A stretch of 29,599 nt of DNA from DATAVB01 sp040414495 (GTDB lineage Bacteria; Actinomycetota; Actinomycetes; Mycobacteriales; QHCD01), in NCBI GenBank assembly GCA_040414495.1, contig JBEDUI010000185.1, positions 1 to 29,599 on the forward strand, read 5' to 3'. Numbering within the stretch: the first letter of the stretch is position 1; the number at the start of each line of letters is the position of its first letter. The translations under genes and the position numbers were made by a program. Below the pieces are notes generated by a model. That model did no database searches. It saw only the letters and a list, made by a program, of their open reading frames with translations, and was not told the origin of the DNA. Below, piece by piece: positions 23,599 through 29,599 of the stretch.

Positions 23599-25473
23599 GG
23601 CGTTGATCTTGGCCCGGGCTCGCGCCGTCTTCACCGCCGTTTTCAGCGTCTGGATGTCGTACGCGCCGTAGTGCCGCTGCCCGTTGATGAAGAACGTCGG
23701 CGTGCCGGCCACACCGGACAGATCGGCCGACTCGACGTCCTGCGCGATCCGGGCCGAGAAGACGTGCCGCTTGAGCGCGTCCTTGAACCGGTCTGTGTCC
23801 AGCCCCAGCTCTGCTGCGTACGCCATCAGGTCGGTGCTACGCAGCCGGTCCTGCCGTTCCAGCAGCAGGTCGTGCATCTCCCAGAACTTGCCCTGCTCGC
23901 CCGCCGCCTCCGCCGCCTCGGCCGCGAGCTGGGCCTGCGGGTGTACGTCGGTCAGCGGTAGGTGCCGCCATACGTAGCAGACCTCCTCGGTGGACAGCAG
24001 GTCCCGCACGATCGGCTCGGCCTGCCCGCAGTACGGGCATTGGAAGTCGCCGTACTCGACTACCGTGACCGACGCGTTCGGGGTGCCCCGGAAATGGTCC
24101 CGGTCCGGGTCGACCGGCGGGATCAGGTCGAGCAACTGCTCGGCCTCGCCCAGCAGGGCCAGCGCCTTGCGCCGCGGCGGCAACATCGCGGTCACCCGGA
24201 AGACGGCCCAGGTCAGCAATGACGCCGCGATCCCGGCCGAGAGCAGACCGACCTTGGCCTCGGCCAGCTGCGGGCCATGGAAGGCCAACGTCGCGATCAG
24301 CAGCGCGACCGTAAAACCGATCCCGGCGATGGTCCCGCTGCCGGTCACCGCGGCCCATCCGACCGGCGGACGGATCCGTCCGCGGCTGAACCGGGTCACC
24401 AGCCATGAGGTGGCTACCACCGCGATCGGTTTGCCGACCACATAGCTCAGCAGGATGCCGAGCGTCACCGGGGAGGCGTACGCGTGCGCGAGGAAGCCGC
24501 CGCTGATGGCGATCCCGGCGTTGGCCAGGCCGAAGATCGGGACGATGACGTAGCTGGTCCACGGGTGGTAGATGTTCTGCAGCCGGGCGTTGGGCGAGAG
24601 TGCCGAGGTCACCCCGACCGTCGCCGAACGGGCCAGCTCGGCCGTCGGCTGCTCCCGGAACAGCCGGAACAGACCGGTCGCTTCCTCCAGGTCGCCGCGA
24701 GCCGGGGTGTACGCCGAGGCGGTGAGCCCGATGACCAGGCCCGCGACCACCGGCTCCACCCCGCTGGCGAACAGGGCGGCCCACATGACGATGCCGCAGA
24801 TCCCGTACGCGTACCGGTACGGGACCTGCAACGCCAGCGCCGCCAACAGCACGCCGAACGCGACGATCGCCACCACCAGTGGCATCACGTGGATCCGTTC
24901 GCTGTACGCGACGGTGAGCACGACCAACGAGACCAGGTCGTCGACCACGAAGATCGTCAGCAGGAATACCCGCACCCGGTCCGGCACGCCCCGGCCGACC
25001 AATGCCAGCAAACCCAGCGCCAACGCCGTATCGGTGGACATCGCCGCGCCCCAACCGTGAGCGCCGGATCCACCGTGGTTAACGGCCAGGTAAATCAGCA
25101 CCGGGATCACCATGCCGGCCAGGCCGGCCGCGAACGGCAGCAGGGTCCGGCGCCGGTCCCGTAGATCGCCGAGGTCGAATTCCCGCCGCGCCTCCAACCC
25201 GACCACCAGGAAGAACAACGTCATCAGGCCGCTATTGATCCAGGTACGCAGGTCGTGGGTCATTGCCGCGCTTCCGGCGCGGACGGAGATTGTCGTATTC
25301 CAGAACGAGTTGTACGAGCTGATGTCGATATTCGCCCAGATCAACGCGGCCGCGATCGCTGCGACCAGCACACCGGCGCTGCCGGCCTCGGTGTGCAGAA
25401 ACTCCCGTACCGGTGCGGTGATCTCTCGTGTCCACAGTGTCCGGTCCCGGGACGCGGACGATGCCTCGGTCAC
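23596..25473 (-). CDS. nhaA: NhaA Na+/H+ antiporter fused to a C-terminal DsbA-like thioredoxin domain
   Basis: The protein is 625 residues. The first ~400 form NhaA: FFLVVGLEARRE in the second helix region, STDTALALG, and the ion-binding Asp pair in TIFVVDDLVSL (about Asp178/Asp179), with roughly twelve membrane segments. A linker of about 60 residues leads to a DsbA-family thioredoxin fold with the active-site motif CPYC (DFQCPYCGQ, near residue 478) and a cis-proline loop GVAGTPTFFING. NhaA exports Na+ in exchange for protons; the side of the membrane on which the thioredoxin domain lies was not determined. Fusions of this type recur in actinobacteria. GTG 25473 (MTEASSASRDR) is preferred, with AGG seven bases upstream; in-frame ATGs at 25512 and 25530 would add an Arg/Pro-rich tail. 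Confidence 0.92.
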   Translation of the reverse strand: MTEASSASRDRTLWTREITAPVREFLHTEAGSAGVLVAAIAAALIWANIDISSYNSFWNTTISVRAGSAAMTHDLRTWINSGLMTLFFLVVGLEARREFDLGDLRDRRRTLLPFAAGLAGMVIPVLIYLAVNHGGSGAHGWGAAMSTDTALALGLLALVGRGVPDRVRVFLLTIFVVDDLVSLVVLTVAYSERIHVMPLVVAIVAFGVLLAALALQVPYRYAYGICGIVMWAALFASGVEPVVAGLVIGLTASAYTPARGDLEEATGLFRLFREQPTAELARSATVGVTSALSPNARLQNIYHPWTSYVIVPIFGLANAGIAISGGFLAHAYASPVTLGILLSYVVGKPIAVVATSWLVTRFSRGRIRPPVGWAAVTGSGTIAGIGFTVALLIATLAFHGPQLAEAKVGLLSAGIAASLLTWAVFRVTAMLPPRRKALALLGEAEQLLDLIPPVDPDRDHFRGTPNASVTVVEYGDFQCPYCGQAEPIVRDLLSTEEVCYVWRHLPLTDVHPQAQLAAEAAEAAGEQGKFWEMHDLLLERQDRLRSTDLMAYAAELGLDTDRFKDALKRHVFSARIAQDVESADLSGVAGTPTFFINGQRHYGAYDIQTLKTAVKTARARAKINA

Positions 25474-25811
25474 GTCAAAACCTGGCGGTGGCCGCAATCG
25501 AACAACCGGCATTCGAACAGCCGGCGGCATTCGTACGGAGGAGGCACGATGTGGTCCATTTCGGGTTTGGTCCAGGCAGCAACACCGCCGGGCACACGTC
25601 GGTCATCGACAATTGTGAGCCACGAGAACGGCGGTGGCATTCCCGCCCGCTTTCCTGCCGTGTTCTTACCGTCTTTCGTGCGGCTTTCCTACCGCTTTCC
25701 TACGGCTTTCTAGGCTTTCCTACCGCTTTCCTACTGGCCGGGTCGGGTACGGGACGTCAGCCGGGCGCGACACAATGTAGATCTATCCACCGCACCGAAT
25801 GCGAGGTTCCC
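25474..25811. other. Intergenic region with an 11-bp tandem repeat tract
   Basis: This 338-bp stretch separates nhaA from the 107-residue gene. Its middle is unremarkable and presumably carries the divergent promoters. The part near 25645-25735 is a pyrimidine-rich run of CTTTCCTAC-type units, described separately. No protein-like frame is supported. Confidence 0.4.
25682..25734. repeat. Tandem 11-bp (C/G)GCTTTCCTAC repeats
   Basis: Five units run in order: GGCTTTCCTAC, CGCTTTCCTAC, GGCTTTCTA (two bases short), GGCTTTCCTAC, CGCTTTCCTAC. This makes a perfect 22-bp direct repeat (25682-25703 and 25713-25734). Decayed units (CCGCTTTCCTG, CCGTGTTCTTA) precede it from about 25648. It lies about 75 bp before the start of the 107-residue gene. 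The 11-bp period is close to one helical turn, so it could be a protein-binding array or a slippage-prone minisatellite. Confidence 0.8.
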
Positions 25812-26135
25812 ATGGCTGGTCAGTACACGGCGCGCATCGTCGACGTTCCCGGGGAGGGAATACGGCTGGAGCCGAGCGCGGACTCGACGATTCCAGACCA
25901 GCCAACCGCGGCCGACCAACTCGCTCTGGCCATCGCGCTGGCGCTGGGCGCGGCCGACTACGAGCACCACCCCGAGCCGCGCAATCCCGAGCTACAGACG
26001 GTCGAGGCGATGCTGGCCGGCGAGGCGGTGCTGCCGTGGTGGGCCGGAGCCGAGCCGGTCCAGTCCGGTGTAAAGGCTCAGGTCGTTTGCGAAATCAGCG
26101 ACTCCGGCGTCGCGAAATGCACCGTGCAACGTTAG
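25812..26135 (+). CDS. Hypothetical 107-residue acidic protein
   Basis: I do not recognise a family. The protein begins MAGQYTARIVDVPGEGIRLE and has a hydrophobic alanine-rich helix in the middle (DQLALAIALALGAADY). A PWWAG motif follows near residue 77, then a C-terminal strand-rich segment with two cysteines (VVCEISDSGVAKCTVQR). It is acidic overall, with no signal peptide and no obvious DNA-binding motif. ATG 25812 has a GAGG about nine bases upstream (GAGGTTCCC then ATG). Codon usage is normal for the window. It lies 114 bp upstream of an ABC exporter pair, with a long hairpin between, so joint transcription is possible but unproven. Confidence 0.65.
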   Translation: MAGQYTARIVDVPGEGIRLEPSADSTIPDQPTAADQLALAIALALGAADYEHHPEPRNPELQTVEAMLAGEAVLPWWAGAEPVQSGVKAQVVCEISDSGVAKCTVQR

Positions 26136-26185
26136 GGCGCGTGGTGGAGTTTTGCCCACCGCGATTGACGTAATAAGACCATCGT

Positions 26186-26241
26186 TTCCCTGTGGGGTGC
26201 GCCATAGCGTCATCGACGCATGGTTCGCACACCACAGGGAA
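26186..26241 (+). promoter_or_regulatory. 56-nt hairpin overlapping the ABC-transporter Shine-Dalgarno
   Basis: The arms TTCCCTGTGGGGTGCG (26186-26201) and CGCACACCACAGGGAA (26226-26241) pair at 15 of 16 positions. The stem continues with CCAT / ATGG and GCGTC / GACGC around an ATC loop, giving about 24 pairs with one- and two-base bulges. The 3' arm contains most of the GGGAAGG (26237-26243) that serves the ATG at 26250, so folding would mask the ribosome site. It could be an RNA switch or a palindromic operator for an unseen regulator. No T-run follows, so it is not a standard terminator. Confidence 0.7.
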
Positions 26242-26249
26242 GGCACACG

Positions 26250-27023
26250 ATGACCACAGGGGGCACCGCCAACGAGCCGGCGCTGCGACTCGTCGGAGTT
26301 CGCAAGCGCTACGGCATCGACTCGAACTCCGTCACCGCATTGGACGGTGTGACGCTGGCGCTGCCGCCGGCCACGTTCACCGCGGTCATGGGGCCATCCG
26401 GCTCGGGCAAAAGCACCTTTCTGCACTGCGCGGCCGGGCTCGATCAGCCGACCGAGGGCCAGGTCTTCATCGACGGCGAGCAGCTGACCCACAGCAGCGA
26501 AACGGTCGTCACGAAATTCCGCCGGCAGCGAATCGGATTTGTATTCCAGCAATTCAACCTGATGCCGGCGTTGACCGTATTGCAGAACGTCATGCTGCCG
26601 CTGCGGTTGGCTGGACGGCGGGCGGACCGTCAGCGTTGCGTGGCGATTCTGCAGCGGGTCGGGCTGGCCGACCGGTTGGATCACCGGCCGGCGGAGCTGT
26701 CCGGCGGCCAGCAGCAACGGGTCGCGATCGCCCGCGCGTTGGCCACCGAGCCGGCCGTGATCTTCGCCGACGAGCCGACCGGCGCGCTCGATTCGGCCAG
26801 TGCCCGCGACGTTTTGGCGCTGCTACAGGAGGCGGTCCGCGGTTTCGGGCGCACCGTGGTGATGGTGACGCACGACCCGATTGCCGCCTCGTATGCCGAT
26901 TCGGTTCTCTTCCTGGCCGATGGGCAGATCGTCGGTCAGCTGGCCCAGCCGACCGCCGAAGCGGTGGCGGCGCGGATGACCCGCCTGTCCGAGCGCCCGA
27001 ATCGAATCGCGGCGGGTGAGTGA
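26250..27023 (+). CDS. ABC transporter ATP-binding protein (MacB/LolD/FtsE-like)
   Basis: The 257-residue ATPase has Walker A GPSGSGKST (residues 48-56), Q-loop FVFQQFNL (98-105), signature LSGGQQQR (150-157), Walker B AVIFADEP (169-176) and the switch His in MVTHD (205-209). It belongs to the type VII (MacB/Lol/Bce) branch that partners FtsX-type permeases and powers mechanotransmission or export of peptides, lipoproteins or antibiotics. ATG 26250 is chosen for its GGGAAGG; an upstream in-frame ATG at 26220 lies inside the hairpin loop region. Its TGA overlaps the permease GTG (GTGA at 27020-27023), so the pair is one operon. Confidence 0.95.
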   Translation: MTTGGTANEPALRLVGVRKRYGIDSNSVTALDGVTLALPPATFTAVMGPSGSGKSTFLHCAAGLDQPTEGQVFIDGEQLTHSSETVVTKFRRQRIGFVFQQFNLMPALTVLQNVMLPLRLAGRRADRQRCVAILQRVGLADRLDHRPAELSGGQQQRVAIARALATEPAVIFADEPTGALDSASARDVLALLQEAVRGFGRTVVMVTHDPIAASYADSVLFLADGQIVGQLAQPTAEAVAARMTRLSERPNRIAAGE

Positions 27024-28372
27024 CGATGTTGACATTGGCCCTACGTTCTATTCGTTTCCGTACCAGCGCTTTTGTCGCCAGCTTTATCGGCATGTTTCTC
27101 GGCACGGTCATCATCATGTCGTTCGCCTCATTGCTGGATACCCGCACCGGGACCGGGATTTCCGCCAAGGACAAGGACACGCTGCAGATCATGGCCTCGG
27201 TGGTCGGCGGTTACGGCTTGGTGATCGTCGCCTTCGCGATCGCGTCCACCTTGACCTTGACGGTCCGGCAGCGCAGCGCGGAAATAGCGTTGTTGAAAAG
27301 CGTCGGCGCGACACCGCCACAGATCACCCGGATGATCGTCGGCGAGTCGATGATTCTGGCGGTGGTGGCGGCGATTCTGGCTTGCCCGGTGGCGATCCTG
27401 ACCGGTTGGGCGTTGGTACGGCTGCTGGGCTCCAGCGGCACGATCAATGACGACATCGGGTTTCGGTTTGGTCCGTACGCGATCGCCGTCGGATTCGGCG
27501 TCACGCTGATCGCCGGTACGGTCGCCGCCGGGCTGACCGCGCGGCGCACTGTCCACATGCGAGTGGTCGAGTCGGTACGGGCGGCCGCGATCGAGACGCC
27601 CCGGATGAGCCGCCGCCGGGTCGTGGCCGGTTGGTTATTCATCGCGATCGGCCTGAATTGCGCCCTCATGACCGCGACCGTCTTCAACGGCCAAAGCATC
27701 AGCACGACGCAAGCAGTCGGGGCCGAGGCGTGCATCATGTCCGCCATCGGGTTGGCGTTGCTGGCGCCGGCGTTGATCCGGGCAGTCACCACCGCGCTGG
27801 CCGGGATGCTGGAACGCCTGGGCGCCACCGGACACCTCACCGTGGTCAACGTCCGGCAGCGCACTGCGCAGATGTCCGGCGCGCTGATCCCGATGATTCT
27901 GGTTACCTCGATTTCGACCGGAACCCTTTATATGGAGAGCATCGAGAATTCGACCGGCATCAAGATGTCCTCCGATGACAAAGGCTTAGCGACGCTGAAC
28001 TACGTCGTGGTCGGCATGATCTGTGTTTTCGCCGCCATCATGATGGTCAATTCGTTGATCGCGGCGACGATCTACCGCCGACGGGAATTCGGCCAGCAAC
28101 GGCTGGTCGGATCCACCCCGCCGCAGGTGCTGGGAATGGTGAGCATTGAGGACGCCTTGCTGCTGGTCACCGGTCTGATTTTCGGCACCGTATCCGGCCT
28201 GCTCACGGTGGTGCCGTACAGCATCGCGCGGACGCATTCGGTGGTGCCGAATTCCTCGATCGGCATCTACCTCGGTATCGCCGGTACGGTCGTCGTGTTG
28301 ACGCTGGCCGCCGGGATCGGCGCGGCCCGGCGGGCGATCCGTACTCCCGCGGTGGAAGCCGTTACGGCGTAA
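27020..28372 (+). CDS. FtsX-like ABC transporter permease
   Basis: The 450-residue protein has about ten membrane segments and two FtsX modules, roughly residues 55-178 and 325-445. Each carries the coupling-helix motif in related form (LLKSVGATPPQI and QRLVGSTPPQV). It lacks the large periplasmic-type domain of MacB, so it is closer to the two-module permeases seen in Bce-like or lipoprotein-release systems. The substrate is unknown, and there is no adjacent two-component system or substrate gene to suggest one. The start is GTG 27020, overlapping the ATPase stop; ATG 27026 is an alternative. Confidence 0.92.
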   Translation: MTMLTLALRSIRFRTSAFVASFIGMFLGTVIIMSFASLLDTRTGTGISAKDKDTLQIMASVVGGYGLVIVAFAIASTLTLTVRQRSAEIALLKSVGATPPQITRMIVGESMILAVVAAILACPVAILTGWALVRLLGSSGTINDDIGFRFGPYAIAVGFGVTLIAGTVAAGLTARRTVHMRVVESVRAAAIETPRMSRRRVVAGWLFIAIGLNCALMTATVFNGQSISTTQAVGAEACIMSAIGLALLAPALIRAVTTALAGMLERLGATGHLTVVNVRQRTAQMSGALIPMILVTSISTGTLYMESIENSTGIKMSSDDKGLATLNYVVVGMICVFAAIMMVNSLIAATIYRRREFGQQRLVGSTPPQVLGMVSIEDALLLVTGLIFGTVSGLLTVVPYSIARTHSVVPNSSIGIYLGIAGTVVVLTLAAGIGAARRAIRTPAVEAVTA

Positions 28373-28408
28373 ATAGGAGCGGGACTCCGGCCGTGGCTTC
28401 TCCGCCCG

Positions 28409-28427
28409 GCCGGAATTCCGGCGTTTT
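28409..28427 (+). terminator. Possible terminator after the ABC operon
   Basis: The palindrome GCCGGAATTCCGGC followed by GTTTT lies 37 bp past the permease stop codon. A competing stem TCCGGCC / GGCCGGA (28386-28392 with 28408-28414) overlaps it. A stem with no unpaired loop bases must open to form a real hairpin, so this is a weak call. Confidence 0.35.
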
Positions 28428-28471
28428 CCACCGTCGATTAATCGCTGGCGCGGCCGGCTAGCATTGCCGCT

Positions 28472-28999
28472 ATGATCCCGTTCCTGCTGATTTCCGGCCC
28501 GCCTGGCGTTGGGAAAACGACCGTTTCCTGGGAGATCTTCGACCAGCTCATCGACGAGGGATACCGGCCGGCGCTGGCCGACGTCGACCTGCTCGGCGCC
28601 GCCTGGCCAGCGCCCGAGGACGACCCGTACAACGAACGGCTGCGGGCGGCGAACCTGCAGGCGGTCTGGCGAAATTTCCACGCCGCCGGCGCCAGATGCC
28701 TGGTCGCGGCAACAGTCGTGGAGAGCCAGGCCAATCTGGACCGCTACCGCACTGCGATCCCGGACGCACGCGCCACGCTGTGCCGCCTGCACGCCTCCGG
28801 CGCCGAACTGGCGAACCGGATCGTCCGCCGCGGCCGGGAACGGGGTGATGGCATCGACAAGCTGACCAAGCGCGCGCTGTACCTGGCCGAGGAACTGGCC
28901 CGTAACGACATCGCCGACGTAGTCGTCGACACAACCGATCTCGATATCCCCGATGTCGCGCGCCGAATTCGCACCGAAGCCGGCGGCTGGCCTGACTGA
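28472..28999 (+). CDS. P-loop ATPase / small-molecule kinase-like protein
   Basis: The 175-residue protein starts with a strand and a Walker A motif GPPGVGKTT (residues 9-17). A nucleoside- or small-molecule-kinase-like pattern follows: LADVDLLG, where an acidic residue could bind Mg or substrate, and CLVAATVVESQANLDRYR, like the Walker-B-like strand of AAA_33 or adenylylsulfate-kinase-type proteins. VVDTTDLDIPDVARRI near the C-terminus is common in this group. The substrate is unknown. No strong Shine-Dalgarno precedes ATG 28472. It converges on the SDR gene with only 30 bp between them. Confidence 0.78.
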   Translation: MIPFLLISGPPGVGKTTVSWEIFDQLIDEGYRPALADVDLLGAAWPAPEDDPYNERLRAANLQAVWRNFHAAGARCLVAATVVESQANLDRYRTAIPDARATLCRLHASGAELANRIVRRGRERGDGIDKLTKRALYLAEELARNDIADVVVDTTDLDIPDVARRIRTEAGGWPD

Positions 29000-29029
29000 C
29001 TCAGGGCTTCAAGCCACCAGCACGGGATG

Positions 29030-29599
29030 TCAGCGGAAGTCTTCCAGATTCGCACTGGGGTCTTCGAGGTAGCGCCAGATGTCGGGCCGCGAGCCATCGA
29101 TATCGGTGAAGCCGTACTCGCGGGCCAACTCACCCGAGCTGACCGAACGCTGATTCCACCGCGCCCGGTCCGGATCGGCTGCCACCGCGGCGATCGCGCG
29201 GCCGACGTACCGCGGCGATTCGGAGAGGGCGAAATCATCCGGCGCTCGCTGTGTAGTTACGGCCTCACGCCAGTTCTCTTCGGTCACGCCGAAAATGTCG
29301 AGCATCATTTCCGAACGGAGAAATCCCGGCGTGATGGCGAATGCGGTCGCTTCGTAGGCCTTGAGTTCGTGCCCCTGTGAGAAGGCGAGACGACTCACCG
29401 CGACCTTGGCCAGGTCATAAAACACCGAAATCCGATATCGCGACGAATTGTATTCCGCGGTGCCGTCGGTCACCTCGACCAGCAGGCCACCGGGCCGGTC
29501 GATCAGCAACGGCAGCAGGAAATGCGAGGTGATCAGATGCGTATCGATGGCCAGCCGCAGAATACGTAAACCATCATCCAGATCCAGCTTCCACAGGGG
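29030..29599 (-). CDS. Short-chain dehydrogenase/reductase, C-terminal part (runs off right edge)
   Basis: About 189 C-terminal residues are visible. They include the SDR catalytic pair in FYDLAKVAVSRLAFSQ (YxxxK), followed by the ITPGFLRSEM segment that corresponds to the family's PG-x-x-x-T loop, so the enzyme is probably active with NAD(P)(H). Upstream residues (LAIDTHLITSHFLLPLLIDRPGG) correspond to the helix and strand before the catalytic Ser strand (LVEVTDG). The N-terminal Rossmann motif lies beyond the window. The substrate cannot be assigned. The tail (SRPDIWRYLEDP) is typical of an actinobacterial SDR group annotated only as oxidoreductases. Confidence 0.88.
   Translation of the reverse strand, partial: PLWKLDLDDGLRILRLAIDTHLITSHFLLPLLIDRPGGLLVEVTDGTAEYNSSRYRISVFYDLAKVAVSRLAFSQGHELKAYEATAFAITPGFLRSEMMLDIFGVTEENWREAVTTQRAPDDFALSESPRYVGRAIAAVAADPDRARWNQRSVSSGELAREYGFTDIDGSRPDIWRYLEDPSANLEDFR

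Noticed and set aside
26142..26160. GGTGG-CCACC mini-hairpin just after the 107-residue gene as its terminator
   Set aside because: Only five pairs and no T-run; indistinguishable from chance in this composition.
28386..28422. Strong terminator after the ABC permease
   Set aside because: The competing short stems and the loopless palindrome make folding uncertain. It is kept only as a low-confidence feature.
1..29599. CRISPR array, toxin-antitoxin pair, prophage or restriction/defence cluster
   Set aside because: No regularly spaced repeats, no cas, nuclease, methylase, integrase or phage structural genes were found on either strand.

Overview
The window is chromosomal DNA from a high-GC Gram-positive actinomycete. 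The evidence is the strong G/C third-position bias, frequent GTG and TTG starts, and the rpsO-pnp-M16 protease-dapB order that actinomycetes conserve. I cannot name a genus. The window holds 19 well-supported protein genes, two of them cut by the window edges, plus one candidate small ORF. I see no rRNA, tRNA, CRISPR array, prophage or intact transposase.

Layout. 1-1992: a Gfo/Idh/MocA dehydrogenase (cut by the left edge) diverges from a ROK-family repressor, with a palindromic operator over both candidate promoters. 1958-6794 (minus): rpsO, pnp, an M16 zinc protease and dapB, tightly packed; dapB overlaps the ROK gene tail to tail. 6937-7127: a short mobile element with terminal inverted repeats, followed by a YciI-like gene. 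8095-11226: a large secreted PIG-L deacetylase with carbohydrate-binding-type modules, ending in a strong terminator. 11458-14938: a multi-pass membrane patatin-like lipase and a DJ-1/PfpI protein. 15036-15257: a second copy of the mobile element, then a lipoprotein gene (minus). 16526-16607: an inverted-repeat element in front of kup. 16724-19626: kup and a D-cysteine desulfhydrase/ACC-deaminase-like gene. 19633-20628 (minus): a DyP peroxidase with an encapsulin-type C-terminal tail. 20684-21678 (minus): a DMT-family membrane protein with a candidate 30-codon upstream ORF. 22104-23564: a flavoprotein disulfide reductase with a hairpin-rich leader. 23596-25473 (minus): an NhaA antiporter fused to a DsbA-like thioredoxin. 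25812-28372: a 107-residue orphan, then an ABC exporter pair whose Shine-Dalgarno lies in a long hairpin. 28472-29599: a small P-loop kinase-like protein and an SDR cut by the right edge.

The genes form small independent units, not one large pathway. Several touch redox and ion homeostasis (DyP peroxidase, disulfide reductase, NhaA-DsbA, Kup, desulfhydrase), but nothing in the sequence shows them to be co-regulated. The least explained parts are non-coding: the paired structured mobile elements and a solitary related end, the long hairpin before the ABC operon, the inverted-repeat element before kup, a recurrent 11-bp palindrome, and the small ORF coupled to the DMT gene.
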